The notes: a model not told the origin generated them from the sequence alone. A stretch of 64,000 bases of DNA from Galbibacter sp038433465 (GCF_038433465.1 NZ_JAESVF010000001.1:496001-560000); one strand, 5' to 3'. Shown: positions 35,801 to 42,585, counted from the stretch's first letter. Numbers and translations are program-made.

Positions 35801-35942
35801 CAAAAGGGATGATATTAAATCAGCATTAAAAGTTGGCTTAATTTTACTTTTAGACGAACACGGCTACCCACCAGTAGAACGTGATGAAGTGTATAAAGAA
35901 ATCTTTGAGCAGGCTGAGAATTATAAGAAGTATAATCCTTAA
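32802..35942 (+). CDS. hsdR: Type I restriction subunit HsdR
   Basis: A 1046-aa nuclease/translocase. The N-terminal PD-(D/E)xK nuclease has PDGIIYINGIPVVVFEFKTS (Asp and ExK). The SF2 helicase core has Walker A GATGSGKSYTMLYL, the DEAH box ISDEAHRSQ, FTGTPVD and the later block QTISRVNRKFKG (motif VI). I start at the ATG overlapping the preceding stop (ATGA at 32802-32805). A longer frame opens upstream only at a TTG. It is the last gene of the operon and is complete. Confidence 0.96.
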   Translation: MKFTEAKLEEVFTQLLGNEGYPHCLGNSINRAPEDVLIEDDLIDFLLTQYKKEGLTLTEAKSIVLQLKNLPASDLYETNKKIIQWLSDGFSFKRDDRNQKDIWIYLIDYTNKENNTYKFVNQLEIIGTEKRIPDGIIYINGIPVVVFEFKTSIQENCTINDAYVQLTTRYKRDIPALFKYNAFCVISDGVNNKAGSFFAPYEFFYAWRRISGTAKDVDGIDSMYTLIQGMFNQDRLNDIIQNFIYIPDTSKKDEKIVCRYPQYYAVNALYENIKKAQKPNGDGKGGTYFGATGSGKSYTMLYLTRVLMKSKAFESPTIILITDRTDLDDQLSGQFTNAKTFIGDNTITSVECRAELRSLLQGRASGGVFLTTIHKFTEDVELLSERTNVICISDEAHRSQTNLDQKVRITEAGVKKSYGFAKYLHDSLPNATYVGFTGTPVDATLDVFGNVVDAYTMTESVIDEITVRIVYEGRAAKIALQNTELEKIEKYYEEAAEAGANEYQIEESKKQSANMNAILGDPNRLKELAADFIEHYENRVSEGASVKGKAMFVSSSRNIAYEFYKNVIELRPEWNEVKIAEDGAVLTDKDKKEIKPMERIKMIMTRGKDDPKELYDLLGTKEYRKELDRQFKNEKSNFKIAIVVDMWLTGFDVPFLDTIYIDKPIQQHNLIQTISRVNRKFKGKNKGLVVDYIGIKKQMNLALKKYSENENDNFEDIQQSLVVVRNHLDLLAKLLHKFDNSKYFNGSALDQLNTLNMAAEYVQLTKELETRYMGLVKRLKAAYDICAGSEELTQEERDYTHFYLAVRSIVFKLTKGDAPDTAQMNAKVREMIKNALQSDGIDEIFKMGDGSEKEQDIFDEDYLSKIDKIKLPNTKIKLLQQLLAKAIGEMKKVNKVKGVDFSRKMESLVQKYNQRDENDVLRSEVYEEMADQLTDLIWDVYKEFKAGDNLGIDFEEKAFYDILKELCVKYDFSYPEDKLIELARAVKGLVDGQAKFPDWNKRDDIKSALKVGLILLLDEHGYPPVERDEVYKEIFEQAENYKKYNP

Positions 35943-36050
35943 AAGCTAATGTATGAGATAATAGTAATAAAAAAATTATTGATTTATAATTAGTTAAAGA
36001 ATATTTATCTTAATAAATGAAATATCCTATACACCTGCTCCTTATAAAAC

Positions 36051-36084
36051 AAACCCTATAAAGACCCGTCAAAGGGTTTTTATT
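36051..36084 (+). terminator. Terminator of the RM operon
   Basis: AAACCCT / AGGGTTT stem with a loop of about 15 nt and a following T run. Confidence 0.6.
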
Positions 36085-36140
36085 TTACCCCTGCTGAACC
36101 ACTTCCATAGTATTCTATTTAACAAACAGGGTTGAAACAA

Positions 36141-36216
36141 TACAAAAACCACTTTGCGGAAACAAAAACCACTTTGCGGAAGAAAAAACCACTTTACGGA
36201 AACAAAAACTACTTTA
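36141..36216. repeat. Iteron-like tandem repeat, 20-bp period
   Basis: Three near-identical 20-bp units (36141-36160, 36161-36180, 36181-36200) plus a fourth partial unit (36201-36216). Unit consensus AACAAAAACCACTTTGCGGA. Two DNA turns per unit is typical of replication iterons or multi-site protein binding. It is not a CRISPR, as there are no spacers. Confidence 0.7.
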
Positions 36217-36260
36217 GTTTTTGAAATTAAACATCTAACTTTACAAGCTAATACCGTGAA

Positions 36261-36443
36261 TTAATACGGCAAATTAGTATAATTCTTAACAGCTAATTCA
36301 AAATTTTTTTTGAGTAATTCTTTTGTCTTACCTTCGAATAAAACTAAATCTGAAATCCCTTCAAGTTTTCCATAATAAACTTCATCTTCCTCACTGTATT
36401 CTACACTACCAATAAACCCATTATATTTTAATTTATTACCCAT
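36261..36443 (-). CDS. HicB-like short protein without HicA partner
   Basis: A 60-aa protein equal to the N-terminal HicB fold (KYNGFIGSVEYSEEDEVYYGKLEGISDLVLFEGKT), which in full antitoxins is followed by a DNA-binding domain. The DNA-binding C-terminus is missing: the protein ends at NYTNLPY. No HicA toxin lies beside it in the 61-bp gap to the integrase or in the gap downstream. It may be a decayed antitoxin or a stand-alone regulator. Confidence 0.65.
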   Translation of the reverse strand: MGNKLKYNGFIGSVEYSEEDEVYYGKLEGISDLVLFEGKTKELLKKNFELAVKNYTNLPY

Positions 36444-36503
36444 ATTATAATTTGTAAAATTTGAATTAATTAAAACCAGAAGCTGATGTATGATTATAAA
36501 ACA

Positions 36504-37712
36504 TCATAACAACAATTCACTTGCCTGATCTAACAAAGAACTATCAAGTTCTTTTAGATAAGCCTTTGTTGTTGCTAAATCTTGATGTCCCATTGATTCA
36601 CTAATAATATCTGTAGCAACACCCTTTTCTTTTAAGCAATTGGCGTAACTATGTCTTGCTACATAGCTTGTAATCGACTTTTGGATTTTACAAAGTTTAG
36701 CTATTTCTTTCAAGTCTTTATTATACTTTTTTAATGCTTTTTTCTTTCTATTTTCTAGCTGTTGTGGTGTTAAATTCTCTTTTAAAAGGATAGGAAAAAG
36801 ATATTTATTTATTCTTCTTTTCTGGTAATATGAAATAATCTCTTTAACTGGAGGTAATATTTTTACAATGAAATTACCATTAGTCTTGGAGCGCACATAA
36901 TATATTCGATCTTCTGATATATCTTCAAATCGTAGCTTCATCATATCTGCAAAATTCATACCTCTAGTATAAAAACTAAAAACAAAGTAATTTCTACTAT
37001 TTACTAAGTGGGGATGATTAGAGAGGTCTATATTAATTATTTTTTGTACCTCTTTTAATCCCAATGCTCGTTTTATTCCCTTCCCCTTTAAACGAGATAT
37101 TTTATACTTACTAAAAGGATAGTTCTCTTTCTTTTCTATTCCTCTTTCAATAGCTTTATTATATAGTGCTCGAATCTCTCTCATCTTAACTCCTATCCCC
37201 CCATCGGTACCTCCTCTAGACCTAAGAAAAGCTTCATACTTAGAAAGAAAAGCAGGTGTAACATCATCAAAAGATAAATTTTTAGATTTATTATTAAATA
37301 ACATAACTGAATTATAGGTGTCTTTATAAGCCCGAGCATTTCCCATTCTACCTGCAAGTTCCATTTCATTAATTAATTCATCCCATAATTTGAAAATATT
37401 TTTATTTAAAGGATTTGTATTAACCCTTAACTCCTTTTCAAAATCATCAAGCGTGTAATTCTCTTTGTTAAGATCCAAATCACCTAATATTTTTGCAGCT
37501 CTATTTTCAAAACCACTTAAAAATTCATTGTGCTTCAGATAATCTTTTTTCTTTGAATTAAATCTACCTTCATTTTTATTCCATTCCTTTGTACTAGCAT
37601 TATAAATTGTTTTAAAAAATTTAGATTTTCTATCTTTAGTAACCCTTAAACAGATAGGATATTTACCATCAGACAGTTGCGTTTTTCTTAATACAGTTTT
37701 TATACTAGCCAT
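36504..37712 (-). CDS. Tyrosine-type integrase of the element
   Basis: A 402-aa site-specific recombinase with an arm-binding N-terminal domain, a SAM-like core-binding region (about 100-190) and a C-terminal catalytic domain. Catalytic residues seen: Arg in FYTRGMNFADMM, Arg353-His354 in SYVARHSYAN, His376 in SMGHQDLATTKAY and nucleophile Tyr385. The first His of HxxR is Tyr, as commonly found in Bacteroidota integrases. It reads toward the cargo, starting 144 bp from attR. It probably mediates insertion at the tRNA and excision. Confidence 0.94.
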   Translation of the reverse strand: MASIKTVLRKTQLSDGKYPICLRVTKDRKSKFFKTIYNASTKEWNKNEGRFNSKKKDYLKHNEFLSGFENRAAKILGDLDLNKENYTLDDFEKELRVNTNPLNKNIFKLWDELINEMELAGRMGNARAYKDTYNSVMLFNNKSKNLSFDDVTPAFLSKYEAFLRSRGGTDGGIGVKMREIRALYNKAIERGIEKKENYPFSKYKISRLKGKGIKRALGLKEVQKIINIDLSNHPHLVNSRNYFVFSFYTRGMNFADMMKLRFEDISEDRIYYVRSKTNGNFIVKILPPVKEIISYYQKRRINKYLFPILLKENLTPQQLENRKKKALKKYNKDLKEIAKLCKIQKSITSYVARHSYANCLKEKGVATDIISESMGHQDLATTKAYLKELDSSLLDQASELLL

Positions 37713-37726
37713 ATTCTTTTATTATC

Positions 37727-37746
37727 AGTACAACATATGTACAACA
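37727..37746 (+). repeat. 20-bp end repeat, right copy
   Basis: AGTACAACATATGTACAACA, identical and in the same orientation as 15881-15900. It lies just upstream of the integrase start, so it could also act in int autoregulation. Confidence 0.7.
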
Positions 37747-37856
37747 TTTGATGAGATAAATGTAATCAAAAGAAACTTTAGGAAAAATAATATTTTACAA
37801 CTAATTGATTTTCTTAGATTTAGAAACTAAAAGAAATTAAAAGAAAATAATTTTCA

Positions 37857-37904
37857 CTGACTCATAATCAGGGGGTCCATGGTTCGAGCCCATGTGGGAC
37901 CACA
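37857..37904 (+). repeat. attR: displaced 3' half of the tRNA
   Basis: 48 bp, 46 identical to 15781-15828. The two differences are C-to-A and G-to-T at paired positions of the T-stem (CCTGG/CCAGG versus CATGG/CCATG), so pairing is kept. There is no 5' half, so it is not a functional tRNA. It is best read as the original chromosomal tRNA end displaced by integration. Confidence 0.88.
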
Positions 37905-37906
37905 TA

Positions 37907-37945
37907 AAAGCCTCTTAAACATTAATGTTTAAGAGGCTTTTTCTT
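37907..37945 (+). terminator. Terminator behind attR
   Basis: Perfect 16-bp inverted repeat AAAGCCTCTTAAACAT / ATGTTTAAGAGGCTTT with a TA loop, then T-rich. Probably the original terminator of the tRNA gene before integration. Confidence 0.8.
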
Positions 37946-38134
37946 TTCTAGGGGCTGATTAGGGGGCTAAATAATCTATTTTACTTTACACTTCTAATAA
38001 ACTATAAGCCATTATTTTCCAAATTTTAACATTCGCCTTAAGGAAAACCGTAAGGAAACCAAATCAACAAAATATAATTTTACGCTCAATACTAGCATTC
38101 AATCATTAAGCAATGATGACTCATTAACCAACAC

Positions 38135-38168
38135 AGCCGTTTTGAAATTATTCAGAACGGCTTTTTTA
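38135..38168 (-). terminator. Terminator of the 229-aa gene
   Basis: AGCCGTTTTGAA / TTCAGAACGGCT stem with one mismatch, A-rich or T-rich on the outer sides. It overlaps the stop region of the minus-strand gene. Confidence 0.6.
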
Positions 38169-38855
38169 TTCTAAATTTGGTTTTACATATTTGTTAAACA
38201 TATATGGAGTAACAGGTTTTAAATGCTCTTTCGTTACTGGGTGTTTCCCAAAATAAGCATAAAACTCAATAGCTCCTTTATTCATTTTACAATAATAAGA
38301 CATTCCCACCTTTACTTCTGATAAAGAAAGCTTGTGCTGCTTTTTATAAATTGTAGCATCATAAATAATAATATCATTTGGTACCTCTACTTCAGAAATA
38401 TCACACGAAACTACTTCATATTTCTCTCCATTCCATGTCATACATTTAGGCTCTTTCTTCAGAAAAAAAGAATAACACAAACCACCTAAAATAACAGCTA
38501 ACAACGAGTACAACACAATGCGCTCTAGGTTAAAGTACTTCGATTTAGTTTTAACAGGGTTTTGCTGTTTCTCTGATGGCGTAGTATTGTTTGTAACAAA
38601 ATCTTCATAGCTATCGTAACCAATGTATTTTGCCATAAACTCTAACAGTTCGGGTTTTAAAGTTACGGCACGAGCTTCATTACCCAAAACGTATTTATTG
38701 TAAATACTGGTAAAGGTTCTGCTTGTAATTTGGTGGCCCAATTCCTCAAATTGATTCGATAGGTATTCGGCTTGCCCGCTTTTAGAATTTTTGCCGCTTT
38801 TTACTTGAGCTTCTTCAAAAACACGTTTTACCAATTTCTTATGTAAATAATTCAT
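38166..38855 (-). CDS. Single-pass membrane protein of unknown function
   Basis: A 229-aa protein, probably chromosomal. About 90 N-terminal cytoplasmic residues (LVKRVFEEAQVKSGKNSKSG; a possible DNA-binding-type helical region) precede one helix (IVLYSLLAVILGGLCYSFFL) and a C-terminal domain with cysteines (PKCMTWNGEKYEVVSCDISE). I do not recognise the family. The topology resembles membrane-bound regulators, but no function can be assigned. It is divergent from the lipoprotein/sensor-kinase unit. Confidence 0.65.
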   Translation of the reverse strand: MNYLHKKLVKRVFEEAQVKSGKNSKSGQAEYLSNQFEELGHQITSRTFTSIYNKYVLGNEARAVTLKPELLEFMAKYIGYDSYEDFVTNNTTPSEKQQNPVKTKSKYFNLERIVLYSLLAVILGGLCYSFFLKKEPKCMTWNGEKYEVVSCDISEVEVPNDIIIYDATIYKKQHKLSLSEVKVGMSYYCKMNKGAIEFYAYFGKHPVTKEHLKPVTPYMFNKYVKPNLE

Positions 38856-38893
38856 AGTAGTAATAAATTCAGGACTTTAAAAGTAAAAATATT

Positions 38894-38944
38894 TAGACAA
38901 AAGTCAGACATAAATGTCGGACATTCTTTTCCATAGTTTGTCTA
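38894..38944. promoter_or_regulatory. Nested inverted repeats upstream of the 229-aa gene
   Basis: TAGACAAA (38894-38901) pairs with TTTGTCTA (38937-38944). Inside it GTCAGACAT (38903-38911) pairs with ATGTCGGAC (38914-38922) with one mismatch. Either an operator or a leader hairpin for the minus-strand gene. Confidence 0.4.
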
Positions 38945-38960
38945 GAATTTTTATGCAATG

Positions 38961-39094
38961 CCTCCCTTTCTTTGTCGGCAAGAAGGGTTGAGGTCGTGTA
39001 AAGCTAACACTTCCAAAGCGCAACAACTTTTCCTACGGAAATCTAAAATACGAGAACAATAGCATATGGGAAGCTGCTATTAAGTATCGTATTT
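38961..39094 (+). ncRNA. Structured RNA or leader candidate before the lipoprotein and sensor kinase genes
   Basis: Two stem regions. The first is CCCTTTCTT / AAGAAGGG at about 38964-38990. The second is nested: AAATACGA (39046-39053) with TCGTATTT (39087-39094), holding AATAGCA (39058-39064) with TGCTATT (39075-39081). It ends about 110 bp before the small lipoprotein start. It could be a 5' leader, attenuator or small RNA; no known family is recognised. Confidence 0.38.
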
Positions 39095-39204
39095 AGGTCT
39101 CCACTTCCCAACAATAAGGATCATCTCCTTACCAATTTAGTTGTAAAAACGTCCTGTTTCATACGGGCAGCAACACCATTGTCTAATTTTTAAAACATAT
39201 TATT

Positions 39205-39384
39205 ATGAAAAAAATATTTTTAGCACTTACGGTTATCTCATTAAATGCAGCTTTACAATCGTGCACCAAAGAAAGTGTAGCAAGTACAGATACTTTATAC
39301 GACTTACAAGCTTCTGAAGATGAAGAAATAAATGAAGTTCCACACGAACCCGACGAACCAGAAACCACAAAAAACAATGATTAA
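39205..39384 (+). CDS. Small lipoprotein, 59 aa
   Basis: A short gene starting ATGAAAAAAATATTTTTAGC. The signal peptide ends in the lipobox LQSC (Cys20), followed by an acidic tail (SEDEEINEVPHEPDEP). No known family. It ends 27 bp before the sensor kinase start and is probably co-transcribed with it. The lipobox and the short spacing support a real gene. Confidence 0.6.
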   Translation: MKKIFLALTVISLNAALQSCTKESVASTDTLYDLQASEDEEINEVPHEPDEPETTKNND

Positions 39385-39410
39385 GTTTAAATAATTTTTA
39401 TTTTAGGGGA

Positions 39411-41363
39411 ATGAAAAAACTACTACTACCATTCCCCTATTTTTTGGGTGTTTTGATATGCCTTTATGCCTGTAATTTTTCTGCTGAAAAAAGCAAGACT
39501 ACAACTATTAATACCGCTCCAAATTCAGTAGAAAATCAACTGAAAATAATTAACACCCTACGGAAGTCAAACCTAGACAGCGCACTTCTTTTAAATCAGA
39601 AGCTCATAAACACATACCACTTGTATGCAGACACTATACAAGCAGAAATTTTAAAACAAAAAATAACCTTATCTTATTATAAAGATTTAGAGGATAGCAC
39701 CCTTTTTTATGCTGATAAGTTTTTGTCGCTTCAGCAAGAAAAAAAAGACAGTGTTGGCATAGCAGATGCATTTTTCAGACTCGGTTTTTACCATCGATCG
39801 TATCAAAATATTGAAGAGTCAATTTATAATTATTACCAAAGCGTTAAAACTTTCGAAGCAATAAAAGACACTATAGAAGCCGGAAAAAAACTCGTGAATT
39901 TGTCCAACATATTTAATGCCATAGGAAACTATAATGAGGCGGAACAAACAGGTGTAAAAGCATTGCAATATCTCGAAAATTCGTCTCAAAATAAATACAT
40001 CGCAGGGGCATACAACGCTTTAGCAATTGCATCCAAACAACAAAAAATATATCCAGAAGCTTTGCATTGGTACCAAAAAGCATTGCTTAGAGCATCCGAT
40101 AGTCTTTCAAAAATTAAAATAAGTAGTAACATTGCTGTGACTTATTTACACCAAGGCGATTACCTAACAGCTTACACTTTGTTAGACAGTTTGCAAAAAA
40201 ACTCGCAAATACAAAACGACCAAGAATTGTTTGCAAGAAATCTCGACAACAAAGCATTTTCCGCTAGTTATTTAGGCCTCCCCGATGCAGAAAAAGAACT
40301 TTTACAAGCGCTAAATTTAAAAAAAGAACTTAAAGACGAAAGCGGACAAACCACTAGCTATTTGCATTTAGCAACCTACTATTCTAACAATCGGCAGGCA
40401 TATACAGCACAGCAAATGGCTACACAAGCACTGGCACTCGCAAAAGAAAGCAATAGCACCGATGATATTTTAGAAGCATTGGCTCTTTTAATTAATAATA
40501 CCTCCAACCCAAAAAAATATGCACAAACATACTTACACCTTACCGATAGTATCCAAACTACACAAGACCGCTTAAAAAATGCGTTTGCAAAAATTAAATA
40601 TGACAGCGAGAAAACTAGAGCCGAAAACATAAAACTCTCCAACGAAACAAAAATTAAACAACTTCAACTCGACAAGCAACGAAGTAGAAACATATTGTTA
40701 ACCATAATTCTACTTATCATCATTTTATTTTGGTATTTATTAACGCGATACAACAAAGCCAAATACCAACGAGAAAAAGCCAATGAAGCGTACCAAACGG
40801 AGATGAAAATTTCTAAAAAAATACACGACGAACTTGCCAACGATATTTTCAATATTATTTCGTTTACTGAAAATACCACCATAGAAGATGTTTCAAAAAA
40901 GCAACTTTTAACCGAGCTCGAAAGTGTATATACAAAGGCTAGAGATATTTCTAGATCCAACGGAAAAATCGATTTTTCAATTCCAATTACAGACAACCTA
41001 CAAGCGCTCATCAATGGATATCAAAATGAACAAGTAAACATTATTTGTCAAGGATTAGCCCAATTAGCAGAGTTACATATTCCTGAGGAAAACCAACGCG
41101 CCATGTACCGAACCTTACAAGAGCTTTTGGTAAATATGAAAAAACACAGCGAAGCAACTATTGTGGTACTTCGTTTTACTTCAGAAAAGAAAAAAATTAC
41201 TATTTCGTATTCCGACAACGGACGTGGTGTAGAAATTACGAGAAGATTTAAGACCAACGGCCTTCTGAATGTGGAAAACCGTATTGAAAGCATTGGTGGA
41301 AGTTTTACTTTTGACTCTACACCATTAAAGGGCTTTAAAGCCTCCATTGTAATACCCGCATAA
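39411..41363 (+). CDS. TPR-containing lipoprotein sensor histidine kinase
   Basis: A 650-aa sensor. The N-terminal signal peptide has a lipobox-like LYAC (Cys21), followed by TPR-type helical repeats (about 40-420; for example ALHWYQKALLRASDSLSKIK), one membrane helix (about 426-446, NILLTIILLIIILFWYLLTRY), a histidine dimerisation segment with His472 (KKIHDELANDIFNI) and an HATPase domain ending YSDNGRGVEITRRFKTNGLL. The phosphate goes to the downstream regulator, whose gene starts 3 bp later. The TPR part may read an extracytoplasmic signal. Such TPR sensors are typical of Bacteroidota. Confidence 0.9.
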   Translation: MKKLLLPFPYFLGVLICLYACNFSAEKSKTTTINTAPNSVENQLKIINTLRKSNLDSALLLNQKLINTYHLYADTIQAEILKQKITLSYYKDLEDSTLFYADKFLSLQQEKKDSVGIADAFFRLGFYHRSYQNIEESIYNYYQSVKTFEAIKDTIEAGKKLVNLSNIFNAIGNYNEAEQTGVKALQYLENSSQNKYIAGAYNALAIASKQQKIYPEALHWYQKALLRASDSLSKIKISSNIAVTYLHQGDYLTAYTLLDSLQKNSQIQNDQELFARNLDNKAFSASYLGLPDAEKELLQALNLKKELKDESGQTTSYLHLATYYSNNRQAYTAQQMATQALALAKESNSTDDILEALALLINNTSNPKKYAQTYLHLTDSIQTTQDRLKNAFAKIKYDSEKTRAENIKLSNETKIKQLQLDKQRSRNILLTIILLIIILFWYLLTRYNKAKYQREKANEAYQTEMKISKKIHDELANDIFNIISFTENTTIEDVSKKQLLTELESVYTKARDISRSNGKIDFSIPITDNLQALINGYQNEQVNIICQGLAQLAELHIPEENQRAMYRTLQELLVNMKKHSEATIVVLRFTSEKKKITISYSDNGRGVEITRRFKTNGLLNVENRIESIGGSFTFDSTPLKGFKASIVIPA

Positions 41364-41366
41364 ATC

Positions 41367-42032
41367 ATGTTTAAAAAAATATTAATTGCAGAAGACATCG
41401 ATAGTATCAACATCGGACTTGTAAATACGCTTAAAGAAGCTTACAATGTAGAAATTGATCATGCAAAATATTGCGATGATGCATATTTAAAAATCAAAAG
41501 TGCTATCCAAAAAAACACCCCGTATGATTTATTAATTACCGATTTATCGTTTAAGCAAGACCACCGAAAATGCAACATTGCTTCGGGTGATAAACTTGCA
41601 GGAAAAGTAAAATTGGAACAACCTAATATTGCCGTAATTATATATTCTATTGAAGACAGACCGCATGTAATTAAATCGTTTTTCGATAATATTGGTATAA
41701 ACGGTTATGTGTGCAAAGGCAGAAACAGCGCAAAAGAAATGGTTACAGCTGTAAAGCAAGTTTACAATACCAACACATACATTCCTGAGCATTTAAAATT
41801 TGGGCTTCGCGAAACTAGAAATATCGAGATTGAAAATTACGACGTTTTACTACTTGAAGCACTTTCGCAAGGGAATTCACAAAACGAAATCAAAACAAAA
41901 TTCAAATCAGAAGGTGTTAGTCCGTGTAGCTTAAGCACCATCGAAAAGCGTATCAATAATTTACGTAACACTTTTAAAGCAAAAAACACCACCCATTTAA
42001 TCTCAATCGCCAAAGATTTGGGAGTGATATAG
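41367..42032 (+). CDS. Response regulator with receiver and HTH domains
   Basis: A 221-aa DNA-binding regulator paired with the sensor upstream. The receiver domain has the acidic pair in LIAEDIDSIN (Glu9, Asp10) and the phospho-acceptor Asp59 in DLLITDLSF. The C-terminal part (EALSQGNSQNEIKTKFKSEG, STIEKRINNLRNTFKAK) is a divergent LuxR-like HTH with an inserted loop. It ends in a 32-bp perfect palindrome that can act as terminator. Confidence 0.88.
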   Translation: MFKKILIAEDIDSINIGLVNTLKEAYNVEIDHAKYCDDAYLKIKSAIQKNTPYDLLITDLSFKQDHRKCNIASGDKLAGKVKLEQPNIAVIIYSIEDRPHVIKSFFDNIGINGYVCKGRNSAKEMVTAVKQVYNTNTYIPEHLKFGLRETRNIEIENYDVLLLEALSQGNSQNEIKTKFKSEGVSPCSLSTIEKRINNLRNTFKAKNTTHLISIAKDLGVI

Positions 42033-42054
42033 ATTTTTCTGGAAATAAAAAAAC

Positions 42055-42086
42055 AATCAGCCTTACGGATATCCGTAAGGCTGATT
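42055..42086. terminator. Perfect 32-bp palindrome, terminator-like
   Basis: AATCAGCCTTACGGAT / ATCCGTAAGGCTGATT, with no loop bases in the DNA, A-rich before and T-rich after. Probable terminator of the sensor/regulator unit. Confidence 0.7.
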
Positions 42087-42134
42087 CATTTTGTAATCTT
42101 AGTTTCGCCAACTCAAAATTTAAAACCTATTAGT

Positions 42135-42500
42135 ATGAAAAAAATTGGAGTAACAGCCCTAATTTGCTCACTATTTTTAACAAGTTGTTCTGTTCACAAC
42201 GGATTAACTACAAACGTTAACAACACCGATACCAGTGTAATTCTTTCAAAAAGTAATTACAAAGTACTAGGCACTGTAACTGGAGATGCAGAAGCAATGT
42301 ATGTATTAGGAATTGGTGGAATTTCTAAAAAAGGAATGGTAAATGAAGCGAAAGCAGAAATGTTTAGAAAAGCTAAGCTTGAAGGTGCTTCTAAAGCAAT
42401 TATCAACCAAACTGTTGAAATAAAGCACTCGGCATTTCCATTTATCAGAATGTATCACGTTTATGCTTCTGGACAAGTAATTGAGTTTACAGAAAATTAA
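42135..42500 (+). CDS. DUF6567-type lipoprotein
   Basis: A 121-aa lipoprotein: signal peptide with lipobox LTSC (Cys18), then one small domain (NYKVLGTVTGDAEAMYVLGI, EGASKAIINQTVEIKH) as in the DUF6567 family of Bacteroidota. The function is not known. It is monocistronic, with a palindrome before it and a terminator after it. Confidence 0.82.
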   Translation: MKKIGVTALICSLFLTSCSVHNGLTTNVNNTDTSVILSKSNYKVLGTVTGDAEAMYVLGIGGISKKGMVNEAKAEMFRKAKLEGASKAIINQTVEIKHSAFPFIRMYHVYASGQVIEFTEN

Positions 42501-42547
42501 TCTATTTGTTATTGTATTGATAGTAACATAAATAGCTAACAACATTC

Positions 42548-42585
42548 AAAAGCCTTATCAACACTTAGTTTTTAAGGCTTTTTTT
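42548..42585 (+). terminator. Terminator after the DUF6567 gene
   Basis: AAAAGCCTTA / TAAGGCTTTT stem with a 15-nt loop followed by a T run. Confidence 0.75.

Larger units (their letters stand above)
35943..36260. other. 318-bp gap after hsdR with terminator and tandem repeats
   Basis: No credible gene. It holds the operon terminator (36051-36084) and the 20-bp tandem repeats (36141-36216). Otherwise A+T-rich sequence. Confidence 0.65.
15781..37904. mobile_element. 22-kb tRNA-inserted integrative and mobilizable element with defence operon
   Basis: Bounded by a 48-bp direct repeat of the tRNA 3' half (46 of 48 identical), with a tyrosine integrase just inside the right end. Cargo in order: membrane protein, HTH protein, VapE-like helicase, primase, MobC-like protein, relaxase, accessory proteins, umuC-umuD-SRAP, metallophosphoesterase, and a Type I RM operon holding a TIR/SLOG cassette. 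There are relaxase genes but no conjugative transfer (Tra) genes, so it is probably mobilized by a helper. Unit length from repeat to repeat is 22,076 bp. Confidence 0.9.
37713..38165. other. 453-bp gap between integrase and chromosome, containing attR
   Basis: Contains the right end repeat, the attR tRNA fragment, and two terminators (37907-37945 and 38135-38168). Otherwise no supportable gene. Confidence 0.6.
38856..39204. other. 349-bp intergenic region with multiple inverted repeats
   Basis: Holds the inverted repeats described in the two following entries and no supportable coding region. It separates two divergent genes, so it must contain both promoters. Confidence 0.6.

Noticed and set aside
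36141..36216. Possible CRISPR array
   Set aside because: Units are directly adjacent with 20-bp period and no spacers, and no cas genes lie nearby.
36504..37712. Integrase possibly broken because the HxxR His is Tyr
   Set aside because: The YVARHS form is frequent among Bacteroidota tyrosine recombinases, and the Arg, His and Tyr residues are all present.
37857..37904. Possible second tRNA gene
   Set aside because: Only the 3' half from the anticodon arm is present; upstream sequence does not supply an acceptor or D-arm. It is an attachment-site fragment.
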